The notes under the pieces: model-generated
The model's database searches: none
What the model was told of the DNA's origin: nothing
What the model saw: the letters and a program-made list of their open reading frames with translations, nothing else
DNA from: Laburnicola sp. R22_1
Taxonomy: Eukaryota; Ascomycota; Dothideomycetes; Pleosporales; Didymosphaeriaceae
NCBI GenBank assembly: GCA_014281115.1
Contig: JACONQ010000004.1
Coordinates: forward strand, 2,480,001-2,544,000
Direction: 5' to 3'
DNA length: 64,000 bases
Shown: in pieces, positions 1 to 10,949 of the stretch
Layout: each line of letters starts with the position of its first letter
Numbering within the stretch: position 1 is the first letter of the stretch
Position numbers and translations under genes: made by a program

Positions 1-741
1 GCGCATCTACCGCACCAACGCGCGGCAGTTTTTCCACGCCGACGACGCCGACATGGTCGGCTTGTTGTGCGTTGCCAAGGCGCTCGAGGGCGGCGAGTCG
101 GACCTGGTGAGCAGCCATGCGGTGTGGAATGCGCTGCAGAAGGAGCATCCCGACGTGGCGCGGTTGTTGACGCAGCCGGTGTGGTATTTTGATCGGAAGG
201 GGGAGACGAGCACGGGCGCCAAAGAGTGGATTCGGGCGGCCGTGTTTTATTTGGAGAGCGGTGGGGAGGGCAGGGTGTGGGCGAAGTAGGTTTTTCCGCT
301 TTCCGCTTTCCTTACTCACTATTCCTGACTTTTGGGGTTGTCGGTCGGTGGTCAACGAAGAAACTGACGGACAGTAGATGGGACCCGTACTATATCCGGT
401 CGCTGACTCGGTTTTCGGATGCGGGCTTGATTCCGCCGCTCTCGGAGGCGCAACTGCATGCTGCTGACGTGCTGGAAGCGACTTGTCTTCGGCTGGCACT
501 ACATATGGTTCTCGACATCGGAGATATCCAGTTCCTGTCTAATAACCATGTCCTGCATGCCAGGACGGCCTATAAGGATTACCCACCGCCTGCGCCGCGG
601 AGGCATCTCATGCGGCTGTGGTTGAGCACGCCCGAGGACGAGGGCGGCTGGAAATTGCCGTTTCATGATAGCAAAGAGAAGAAGAGGGGTGGGATCCAGG
701 TCAATGATAACCCACCGGTGGCGCCGTTAGATGCGGAGTAA
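1..741 (+). CDS. TauD/TfdA-family 2-oxoglutarate dioxygenase, 3' part
   Basis: The gene runs in from the left edge; only the last 216 residues are visible. The frame is open from base 2. I infer exons <2..285 and 375..741: a 286-374 intron (donor GTAGGT, acceptor ACAG) joins the two frames exactly through an AAT codon. The first exon carries the Fe(II)-binding HxD-type motif FHADDADMVGLLC followed by the GGES turn. The second exon carries the distal histidine region NNHVLHARTAYKDY and the RRHLMRLWL segment, whose arginine binds 2-oxoglutarate in the TauD family. Such enzymes hydroxylate small substrates with Fe(II), O2 and 2-oxoglutarate; fungal members are often poorly characterised, so the substrate is unknown. 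Family assignment is firm; the start lies outside the window. Confidence 0.85.
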
Positions 742-1223
742 GTAGGCCATCGGTATGATGATGGGCATGAAGGAGCTTGTAAGTACTGAATAGTCCATTT
801 TTTAGCATGTTGATGCTACATTGCGTGTGCTTGCGGCCTGCGCGGAAACTTGTATGCAGGCACTGTCTGTAGAAAACGATGCATGTTTAAGGGAGTGGAA
901 ATTGAACAGTCAGAGAATATCGGAAGAGACACGGAAAGTGAAACTGAACCGAGCGGCATCAATTCATTCTTAGCGCTTCGGCGGTACTTCACCCATTCAC
1001 GAGCGCAATTTTCAAAAAGCCACAGCTTGCTTTCTGACTTCGCACGCCATTCCGGATCCAAGCGTGGCCCTAACAGATATCAATCTCTCGTAGATGAAGC
1101 TTTGGAGTCCCCTACCCTGTGCTTTGTAGTCCAAACATAGAACCTCCCTGTCGCACAGCTCCAACCCCATTCTGCATACTCCAGCGCAATTCAGACGTCT
1201 CTTTGCGATAAAGCGCTTCGCTC
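742..1223. other. intergenic, convergent 3' ends
   Basis: Lies between the dioxygenase stop and the SMD1 stop. Short open frames on both strands show no family resemblance. I see no RNA gene or repeat. Confidence 0.5.
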
Positions 1224-1810
1224 TCACATACCCCGACCACGTCCCCTGCCGCGACCGCCACGCGGCCCACCGCGACCCCTCGGTCCACCTCTACCACCGC
1301 CGCCGCCGCGACCACCCCGATCAGCCGTCTCTTTCCTCGCCTTGTTCTTAGGTTTCGGCGCATCGTCTATCAGGAGTGTATCGAGCGGGAGAGAGTCTGG
1401 CAGAATGATGTATCGGACCGTTGAGCCTCGGACGGTCATTGTGTCGAGCGTAACTGTGTCACGGCCTTTCGGTGTGTATTTGACGGTTCGGAGAGCGATG
1501 TTCATGAGCGGGGAAACGGAGGCGATGGTGCCGTTGACAATTGTGCCTGTTCACGGTTAGCGACATAAGAACAATAAGAGCAGCGCATGCGTGAGGTAGG
1601 TTACTGCGTAAAGTGCAAAGCTACAATCGACGAGTAACCTAGTTCTCAGAGCAGCAATACTAAAACCGCGTTTCAATGAAAGAGAGGATAGCGCACCATT
1701 CTTGAGCTCGACCGTGACCGTCTCGTTCTGGCACTTCATAAGAAACCTGCGCCGGATGTTAGCATAAACACTGTTTGCTTTTGCGCGTAAACTGACCTGA
1801 CGAGCTTCAT
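1224..1810 (-). CDS. SMD1: Small nuclear ribonucleoprotein Sm D1
   Basis: Core spliceosomal Sm protein of the heptameric ring on U1, U2, U4 and U5 snRNAs. Exons on the minus strand are 1810..1797, 1746..1697 and 1546..1224, giving 128 residues (human SmD1 has 119). The first exon codes only MKLVR. After splicing the protein reads [17 protein letters not shown] then [15 protein letters not shown], the Sm1 motif, and the Sm2 motif includes [19 protein letters not shown]. The C-terminus is a Gly-Arg tract (RGG repeats), the usual site of arginine methylation and SMN-type binding. Introns are 50 and 150 bases with donors GTCAGT and GTGCGC; the second donor is weak, but the frame and family alignment require it. 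Very confident identification. Confidence 0.93.
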
Positions 1811-2602
1811 GATGACTAAGTGTAGGCCTCTTTAGCTTTCGGTGGGTGCGGTATTCGAGATTGAGGGTGCAGAGAGCGTGCGACAGGCGTGTGGTGTCTT
1901 GGAGAGTGGAGCGGTGGGGAAGCTCGAATTCAGGCAAGCTTGCGCTAGTGGAAGATGTATGATCCGGGCGATTGCACGTGACTTCACCTTTTCCAGCTTC
2001 CAAGGTTCCAAGGTTCCAAGGCTCCGAGGCCTAGCTTACCTACATACGTACGTACCTAGGTGGGTGTTTACTCAATTAACCCAAGTCACAAACAGGAAAC
2101 AGGGTGGTAAATGGATTAATCAGTAGCGGCGAAAACAGGCCAAACACGATCATGAAAGAACAGTAAATTGCCCGTCGGGAGGTTCTACCTGTTGCAATTC
2201 TCAGCTGTTTCTCTCACCCTGGATATGTCTTCATGAAGAATATATGCATTTAGACGTCCGGAGTCTCAATGATTACATGACGCACAGATTGACAACGACA
2301 CAAATCTTTTGGCAATTAGATCTAAGAGCACTACGACTCCAGATTTCTCAGCACACCTTTTTCCAGAATCACCGACTGGATAAACTTTCCCCTCCCACCT
2401 ACAGGAGCTAGCTGTGGCATCAGCAAGCCCTCAGGATCTTCCATGTTCGATCGCAGGCAGTCGAAACTCCTCACCTCACTGAGCGGAGAAGGCGGTATGA
2501 AATGACGCATGAGCGGGATCACAATCGAAGCGACTAGCTCGCTAATAGAACAAGATTTTGTATCCATCTCCGACTTTTGGACAAGAGGATAATCGTCCTT
2601 CG
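1811..2602. other. intergenic: SMD1 upstream region and MTQ2 3' region
   Basis: About 790 bases. Near 2005-2030 there is a short tandem run of the unit AAGGTTCC. A TACGTACGTACCTAGG stretch lies near 2046-2060, a near match to a palindrome seen elsewhere in the window. The minus-strand open frame at 2331-2648 overlaps the MTQ2 stop in another frame and looks like 3' UTR. Confidence 0.5.
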
Positions 2603-3367
2603 TCATGTAGGCTCTTTCCATATCCTCACGATCTGCAGCTTCTCCCACCCAGCTTGCTTCCCGCTGGAGCTCACAGTCTCAACCAGCCACCCTGGATTCG
2701 CCTGCCGCACGCGCCTTTTGACTTCCTCCGGCTTGTTCTGCGCGCATAAAAGCACATACGCGACTCCTCGTTCCGTATCAAGAATCTCCGGTATCTGCTC
2801 CAGCATCCGATTTGTGACCACCATTCCATCTTCACCACCAGCGTACGACAGCTCAAGCAAATATGAGTCCTGTTCGAATGTTGTCTTCTTTTGACCGTCC
2901 GAGATACCATTGTAGTCCTCATGTCGTGCAAAGTCCGGAAGTTCGGCAGGTACATATGGCGGATTGAAAATGACAATATCGACAGAGTGTGGTCGTATAC
3001 ATGTCGCAAGGTCTCCATTCACCACGTCCAGCGATGTCGAAGTTCCTTGGCCATGGTCTTGAATTGCGGTTCGGACCGTCTGCGCAGCGGCTTTGCAGGC
3101 GAAGCTGTTGAGGTCAGTTCCGAGGGTCAGTACATCTGGGCGACCAAATATGCGATTTGCATTGGCAGCTGCAAAAGCGAGCACTACTCCAGAGCCAACG
3201 CCGACTTCGAGGACCAGAGGCGGAGTAGTTGAGGCTTTGCTGAATTGTCCTCGCAGGAACGCCGCCTCCGAAGCGGATGATAGGGTGTCTAACAGCAGGA
3301 ACGAGTCCTCCGCTGGCTCGTATATACGATCGAAGCAGACGTGGGAGGTCGACGGCGTCGAGAGCAT
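2603..3367 (-). CDS. MTQ2: eRF1 glutamine N5-methyltransferase, catalytic subunit (HemK family)
   Basis: Single exon, 254 residues. The product is a class I SAM-dependent methyltransferase that methylates the Gln of the GGQ motif in release factor eRF1, acting with the Trm112 partner. Visible hallmarks are YEPAEDSFLLLD near the N-terminus (an Mtq2 signature), the SAM-binding stretch VLEVGVGSGVVLAF, and the catalytic NPPY motif (FNPPYVPAE, near residue 135) that grips the target glutamine. I chose the ATG at 3367 because the sequence MLSTPSTSH.CFDRIYEPAEDSF lines up with the start of yeast Mtq2. An upstream in-frame ATG at 3451 would add 28 residues. The gene is divergent from SDHAF3 with only 183 bases between start codons. 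Confidence 0.92.
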   Translation of the reverse strand: MLSTPSTSHVCFDRIYEPAEDSFLLLDTLSSASEAAFLRGQFSKASTTPPLVLEVGVGSGVVLAFAAANANRIFGRPDVLTLGTDLNSFACKAAAQTVRTAIQDHGQGTSTSLDVVNGDLATCIRPHSVDIVIFNPPYVPAELPDFARHEDYNGISDGQKKTTFEQDSYLLELSYAGGEDGMVVTNRMLEQIPEILDTERGVAYVLLCAQNKPEEVKRRVRQANPGWLVETVSSSGKQAGWEKLQIVRIWKEPT

Positions 3368-3550
3368 GATAAATGGATTGGGGCTTCGATTTTTGGCGTT
3401 GAGTTGTAGTGAACGCCATCCAATGAGAGTTGGTGGAGTGAGCTTACTCATCGAACCGAGGTCATCATCGACTTTTTGTTCGCCTTGCCATCCATCGCTT
3501 GCTCTCTACATCATCTTGTATCGAAATACTGGAATTAAAACCTTGCGAAC
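3368..3550. promoter_or_regulatory. shared divergent promoter of MTQ2 and SDHAF3
   Basis: A 183-base gap separates two outward-pointing start codons, so the two genes probably share a bidirectional promoter. I see no clear TATA box. If MTQ2 starts at 3451 the gap shrinks to 99 bases. Confidence 0.5.
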
Positions 3551-4071
3551 ATGAAGATCTATGGACGACTACTGGCCACTGCAACTGATGCAGGTGCATC
3601 CAAACCGTTCCGACCCGCCCCAATGGCACTTCTGCCCCCAATCCCGCTGTATCGCCGTCTATTACGAGCTCACCGAAAGCTTCCCATTGAGCAGCGCGTT
3701 TTAGGAGATATGTATGTCAAAGCTGAGTTTAGAGCTCACAAGGACATTGATAATCCTGTTCATATCGTAAGGCTGTTATCCTATTCTTAGAAATACTGGC
3801 TAACGGGCCGACAGATCGGATTTCTTACCGAATGGCAATTATATGCGCAGACTTTACAGGGAGACGGCTGGAAGGGTGCTATGATGGATAAGTCGAAGAT
3901 TGATAAAATGAGTGGTATGTTGTGTTTGCGGCTGTCACAGTAGTCGAGCGTTGGATCCTAACATTCAAGGTAGACCAACAAATCGGCCAGCTATACGAGC
4001 TCATGAATGCGATACGCAAACAAGAGCTCGAAGAAAACGATCCTGAACACGATTCTGAGAACGATAAGTGA
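3551..4071 (+). CDS. SDHAF3: Succinate dehydrogenase assembly factor 3 (ACN9/Sdh7, LYR family)
   Basis: Mitochondrial matrix LYR-motif chaperone that helps mature the iron-sulfur subunit of succinate dehydrogenase. Exons 3551..3766, 3815..3914 and 3974..4071 give 137 residues (yeast 133, human 125). Donors are GTAAGG and GTATGT; acceptors ACAG and GTAG. The LYR motif is at residues 33-35 ([14 protein letters not shown]). The conserved stretch [15 protein letters not shown] and, across the splice, [16 protein letters not shown] match the ACN9 family. The first 30 residues are rich in Ala, Lys and Arg and fit a mitochondrial presequence. The C-terminus is acidic. Start and splicing are well supported by the family alignment. 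Confidence 0.93.
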
Positions 4072-4484
4072 ATATCTTCAGCAGCTTATACCTTCACAGC
4101 CATATTGCCAACTCTGACGGGCCAGAGCATTGACTTGTCCGACCCTCGTCAACCGACATTCAATCACGACTGTGCATGGAATACGACTACGCGATGCACC
4201 AGCATGTGAAGCTTTCCCTGTGCTTCACGTAGAGGACTGCCAGCTATCTAGTATAAGAGTCAAATCACGCATCGTTTCTTGTCACTATTCATTCCCTTCG
4301 ATTCACTCCTTGTCTTCACCCTTGCACTGGAAACCCCCAGGCCATTCAAATCTACACCTTACCATCGAGCTCCGAACGGCTTCTGCTTCCATCGACAATA
4401 TCAATCCATATCCCGGCGTAATCTTGCGTGGGTTTCAACAACCACGGGGCGGCCGTTACTCCATCGTAACCAAAACCTACCAAC
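4072..4484. other. intergenic, upstream of the Cys-rich CaaX gene
   Basis: About 410 bases between two plus-strand genes. Pyrimidine-rich just before 4485, as expected for a fungal core promoter. A plus-strand open frame from 4130 has no recognisable domain. Confidence 0.5.
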
Positions 4485-5093
4485 ATGTGTCTCTGCACTC
4501 ACTACGACTCCCCTACCTGTGGACATTCGTGGACTTCCATGACCGAGTCCTGCGGATATGGCCACGATCTGCTCAACTGCCCTCGTAGGGAAACGATGGG
4601 CTACCTCGTGGCACCAGCGTATACTTGCCCTCAGTGCAACGGTGGATTCGCAGATGGAGAGACGCTACAGATGGTTCAAGGGCCATGGGGATGCAATCAG
4701 TTACTTCGAAACCAGATGGGCGGAGACTACGCACTTGGCAACGCATGGGCTGGTTCTCGCACTATCCCGCAGCTTTGGTCTGGCCGTTCCATGCCCTATG
4801 ATGGCCTTTATGGAGCCGACACGAGGCTTAGTGGTCCGTACGGTGGTCCTGCTATTACCTGTGGCCCGCCAGCCATAACGTGCGGTTCGCCCATGCCTCA
4901 AGCTGTTGTGAATCAGCGCTTGATTTGCGACGAGTATTACGACGACTGCCGCGACTGTTGCGATGGCGGCCGGCGAGGTCGTTACTACGACTATGACTAT
5001 GGATATAGCGGCAGGAGGCGTCAGCGGAGGCACGACTACCAGTACAAATATCGCAGGTCGACTCGCGACGGGCAGGGGTGTAACGTCATGTGA
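4485..5093 (+). CDS. cysteine-rich fungal protein with a C-terminal CaaX-like motif
   Basis: Single exon, 202 residues; I do not recognise a named family. The N-terminus is a zinc-ribbon-like cysteine cluster (MCLCTHYDSPTCGHSW, then CGYGHDLLNC and a CPQC pair near residue 47). The middle is Gly/Pro-rich with a short repeat (AITCGPPAITCG). A cluster DEYYDDCRDCCDGG follows, then a Tyr/Asp-rich and Arg-rich tail. The last four residues are CNVM, which fits a CaaX box for farnesylation (Cys, variable residue, aliphatic residue, Met). There is no signal peptide or membrane segment, so lipid anchoring of a cytosolic zinc-binding protein is the simplest reading, but that is inference. The start ATG has no in-frame upstream alternative nearby. 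Confidence 0.65.
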   Translation: MCLCTHYDSPTCGHSWTSMTESCGYGHDLLNCPRRETMGYLVAPAYTCPQCNGGFADGETLQMVQGPWGCNQLLRNQMGGDYALGNAWAGSRTIPQLWSGRSMPYDGLYGADTRLSGPYGGPAITCGPPAITCGSPMPQAVVNQRLICDEYYDDCRDCCDGGRRGRYYDYDYGYSGRRRQRRHDYQYKYRRSTRDGQGCNVM

Positions 5094-5675
5094 GGATTTC
5101 GATTCGGCTACGGGCGCTGCGGTAAGAGCGGTTACTATCCCGATATCAAGAACGGCGGGAAGCATGTTGATGGTCTTGTACGAGGTTTTGTAAGGGCTCT
5201 CTCATAGCGTGTCAGCTTCTGACTTTAGTGTGTTACTGCTATGGCTTCACATTGTCAATACTGTACCTTCCACATGATTACTCTCCTGAACTCGCGCGTT
5301 AATATAAAAGTGATCTGCGTGGCCGTGCCCAATACCAGCAGTGACATGGTTGGTATTCGTGGAGCATGTTGCCGACGACCAGCCCCGCGTAACATCAGAC
5401 ACGTCAGGAACCCAAGGCGACTCCCGCCTCTTCGCATCCCCGCCGACGCATCGTCACAATTTTTGCGGATTCTCCAGGCAACAATCGAGTGTCCGCAACG
5501 TAGCCTCTTCACAATCGCCATCTGTCCTGTCTTACTCGCTAGGCACCGGCGGGGCAGCTAAAACGTCAAACGTCACCCCGCGACGACAAGCTCCTCCCAG
5601 CTCCCAGCTCCCAGCCGAGCTCCAGACGTACCGCGCTCCACATCATAGTACCACACCGGTTCGCAAACAAGCACC
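5094..5675. other. intergenic, PKR1 upstream region
   Basis: About 580 bases. A CT-rich block with three near-tandem copies of the unit AGCTCCC lies near 5588-5615, about 70 bases before the PKR1 start, as is common in fungal promoters lacking TATA. No gene seen. Confidence 0.5.
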
Positions 5676-6323
5676 ATGGCGTCCGTCACAACCTTCTTCG
5701 AGAACCTGTGGCTGTCAGTCTTCGAGCCCGGCCCGACACCCACCCTCCTCGTCGCCACAAACGCCTCCTTCGCGGCGCTCCAGCTGCTTTTCTTCGTGCT
5801 CCTCGTCGCGACATACAGCATACACTTTGTCATCCTCTCCCTTTTATGTGGCGGTCTTTGGTGGGCAATCAACTGGTTCGCGCGCGAGATCAGTGCCGCG
5901 CAAGCAAAAGAGGAGGAGGCGAAGCGCATCCGGGAAGCCAGGCGCGACAAAGAGAAGGAGAGGACGGGCGCGCGGGACGATGGTGAGGGCATGGATACGG
6001 GCGACGACACCGAGGTAGACACGGAGGTGGAGGAGAAGAAGAAGAAGAAGCAGCAGAAGTCCAACCCGCGACCGAATCCGCCCCGCGCGCCACGCCCGGA
6101 GACGCAGAGCACCGTGTTTGTCGAGAGGCCTGCGGAGCTGTCCTCGGGTGGACGGGGCAGCACGCCGGTGCCGTCGAGCAGCGCAGATACGGGTGCGAGC
6201 ACGGGACTGAAGCCTGTGGCCGACGAGAAGGTCAAGCAGAGGAGGAGCTTGGCCGAGTCGTCGGGCGACTTGAGTACGGATAGCGAGTGGGAGAAGCTGT
6301 CGCAGGATTCAGGCGACCGCTGA
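5676..6323 (+). CDS. PKR1: V-ATPase assembly factor Pkr1
   Basis: Single exon, 215 residues. Yeast Pkr1 is an ER membrane protein that helps assemble the Vo sector of the vacuolar H+-ATPase. The first 75 residues match the family: FFENLWLSVFEPGPTPTLL, then two hydrophobic helices at about residues 30-48 and 51-68 ending in INWFAREI. The rest is hydrophilic: a Glu/Lys/Arg-rich segment that may be a coiled coil, a run of five lysines, and a Ser/Thr-rich acidic tail. The yeast protein is only 122 residues, so the long low-complexity tail is a filamentous-fungal extension. The start has a good context (ACCATGG). Confidence 0.9.
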   Translation: MASVTTFFENLWLSVFEPGPTPTLLVATNASFAALQLLFFVLLVATYSIHFVILSLLCGGLWWAINWFAREISAAQAKEEEAKRIREARRDKEKERTGARDDGEGMDTGDDTEVDTEVEEKKKKKQQKSNPRPNPPRAPRPETQSTVFVERPAELSSGGRGSTPVPSSSADTGASTGLKPVADEKVKQRRSLAESSGDLSTDSEWEKLSQDSGDR

Positions 6324-6865
6324 GCGTTATGGATACCCCCTTGAGATTGGAACGATGCTCGAGTACCCGTCATTTGGTTTCTTTTGTGCCCAAGCTAGAA
6401 AACGCAATTTACTCTTCTCTGACATTTACATTACCCCACGTGACAGCGCGATTGTGCTTCAGATAGAGTCTATGGCTTGGTAGTGCGACAGGACTACTCC
6501 TAGTGCTACAAATATTCCATCCACGAGCTTTGGCCTTGCAAGAACGTCCCGTGAATCCAGGATCGCAAAGTGAAACGCGCGTAGGCAGCAAGATGCAGAC
6601 GTTGCTGCCCAATGTGTATGGTTGCGTGGACCGAGCTTGACAAGTCGATCTATGCCCCGCGATGATCTATGCGCCCGCGGTCGGCCATCAAAGTATTGCA
6701 CACATGCCTACGCGGACTCTCGAAACAAACCATCGCAACCGTGAATTGCGCCCAACCAGATGAAACATCGCCGCCTATTTTCACGCCGGTGAAGGGTGCC
6801 TATTGCCCACTCCTCCGTCCCTTCCTTAATCACCCCGTCGTCCACGATACCCCTCCATACCCGCC
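6324..6865. other. intergenic, SST2 upstream region
   Basis: About 540 bases between two plus-strand genes. No coding feature, tRNA or repeat recognised. Confidence 0.5.
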
Positions 6866-8716
6866 ATGGCATCCCTGGGCGCTCCCTTGAGCGTGCAAGA
6901 GCTCACAGACCAGGCCCAGCAATATGAATACAATGCGTACATTCCGCTCAAGAACTGGCTGCGCACCGCGAGCACGATGCAGAAGGAGGTATGTTGTTTG
7001 AGTGGGTGTGGGGGGCTATGCATGCGCGAACTCACGGTTTCTAGGCGCAAGTATATGCAGCCGAAGGCAACGACCCGCAGACGTACCTGCTACTATACAG
7101 ACACGCGAATCTCGTCCTCGAGCACCTCCAGAACCACCCTGAGAAGAATCGTCCTGAGAATCGTAGAGCGCTTGGTGCTGCGACGGCGGCTGTGGGCAGG
7201 GATATTCAGAGGCTTGAGGAGATACGGCCGCGCTTGAAGAAGAGGCATGAGGAGTATCAGGCGAGGCGCAAGGCGCAACTCAAAGCCGTGGAAGCATTGG
7301 AAGGGAGAGGGTCGCGGCTATCTCAGGGGTTGGATGGTCTGTCACAGCACGACAGGGCGCCTGCGTCGAGTACAAGCTACCAGAAGCGGACGCTGGATGC
7401 TGAGGGAAATCATTTGCTAGCAGCGAGGTTGGCGCAGAGAGAGGTGAAGAGGAGGGATACTGCGAAGAGAAATGTGAGGCAAGCCGGTGTGTCGGAAGAG
7501 GAAGAGATGGAGCGGAGGACGGGCGGCGTGTGGGGTGATTGGGAAAAAGAGCTCAAGAACGTAGATGGGGATAGCGACCTTTCGACGCAGCTCCAGGAGT
7601 TCGAGCGCATGCAGCACAATGGCCACCATACATCGGACTTCGTTGTAAGGGGATGCTCCAAGGGTGAGCGTACAGAACTGACATTCACAGCGGCCGCAAT
7701 CAATACGGAGCACCTCATACCAATACCCCTCAGTACCCCATCACAACAAACAAGAATCATGGACAGACGCATACTCACACCTCCCTTCGCAAGGCCACAC
7801 GCCCACTCGACCACCCAAAGAGCTCGACTTCTCCACAATACCACCTCCACCCCCACCAAAGCCGCCCAAAGTACCCTCCCCAGCATCCCTATACGAGCAC
7901 CCTCGGCCGCCCCCTATACCAGGCAAATACACCGACACCCTACCCTCCGCTCCACCCCTCCCAGGGAAAATCCCCGACACCGCCCGCCCCCCAACCCCCG
8001 CCACCGACCTCGACGAATTCACCTTCAAACCCTCAGCCTACCTCGAAAACGGCACCCCCCTCCGCACCATCTTCCTCCCCAAACCCCTGCGCCACCACTT
8101 CCTCGCCGCCGCCTCGACCAACACACGCCTCAACCTCGAAACGTGTGGCATCCTCTGCGGCATCCTCAAAAACAACGCCCTCTTCATCACGCGGCTCGTC
8201 ATCCCCGCGCAAACGAGCACGAGCGATACGTGCGAAATGACAAACGAGAGCGACTTGTTCGACTACTGTGATAGCGAGGAATTAATGGTCTTGGGCTGGA
8301 TACACACACATCCAAGCCAGACGTGCTTTATGAGCTCGCGCGATCTGCATACCCATGTTGGGTATCAGGTTATGATGCCCGAGAGTATCGCGGTTGTGTG
8401 TGCGCCTAGTAAGACGCCTAGGTATGTTACATCCCCTCTCTCTTCTCCTCTCTTCTCCTTTCCTTTGCTTTCCATTTCCTACTCAACGCTCCCTCCCGGA
8501 AACACTCTGCTGACGCGTCTGCTGTGCTGTCGTAGTTGGGGCTGTTTCCGCCTCACGGATCCGCCGGGCAAGCAGGTTATACTGAATTGTACACAGCCGG
8601 GCATTTTCCATCCGCATGCGGTGGAGAATATTTACACCGAGGCGGTGAAGCCGGGGCATGTGGTCGAGTTGGAGAATGCGCCGTTGGAGGTGGTGGATAT
8701 GCGGGGGAAGAGGTGA
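6866..8716 (+). CDS. SST2: AMSH/Sst2-like JAMM deubiquitinase
   Basis: Zinc metalloprotease of the AMSH/STAMBP family that cleaves Lys63-linked ubiquitin chains at endosomes together with ESCRT-0. Exons 6866..6988, 7045..7644, 7691..8421 and 8536..8716 give 544 residues. The N-terminal USP8/MIT-like helical domain covers about residues 1-110. A charged and Pro-rich linker (PPPPPPKPPK) with potential SH3-binding sites follows. The C-terminal JAMM/MPN+ domain has the catalytic Glu in LETCGILCG and the metal motif HTHPSQTCFMSSRD near residue 445. The terminal segment FHPHAVENIYTEA is typical of AMSH. The third intron (8422-8535, 114 bases) has no in-frame stop and a length divisible by three, so its retention would insert 38 residues rather than truncate the protein. 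Confidence 0.92.
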
Positions 8717-9091
8717 GAAATAGGTAGGAATGGGGACTGCGTTAGGCGGTATGTGTAGGAGTAGTGCGTGGGTGGGTGGGGTATTTAGGGCTTCATAATG
8801 ATTGCATAGCGAGGCGTCTTGTACCGTTATTGCATTTGAAGGAGAAGGATATCAGTTCAAGTGCGGCGTGGTGAACGGTAAGCATTTCGTGGTTTATAAC
8901 GGGATATTGAGCGTTGAATGTCTTGTCCGTCCACGTCCGTTGTTGAATGTATGGGAAACCCATACATGCCATATCTATATGCCTTTCCCTGGCTCCAGAT
9001 ATCGAGATCCTCCACAATGCCCTGCACATACATAGCTCATAAACATCATCCCTCATCCATCACAACCCCCAACACCCATCTCAGCCCTCCT
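8717..9091. other. intergenic, convergent 3' ends
   Basis: About 375 bases between the SST2 and AMMECR1-gene stop codons. Pyrimidine-rich on the plus strand towards 9091. No gene seen. Confidence 0.5.

Positions 9092-10949
<1,858 letters not shown>

Noticed and set aside
2331..2648. minus-strand open frame overlapping the end of MTQ2
   Set aside because: It overlaps the MTQ2 coding end in another frame and shows no family likeness; best explained as 3' UTR.
3368..3451. N-terminal extension of MTQ2 from the upstream ATG
   Set aside because: The extra 28 residues are not part of the family; kept only as an alternative start.
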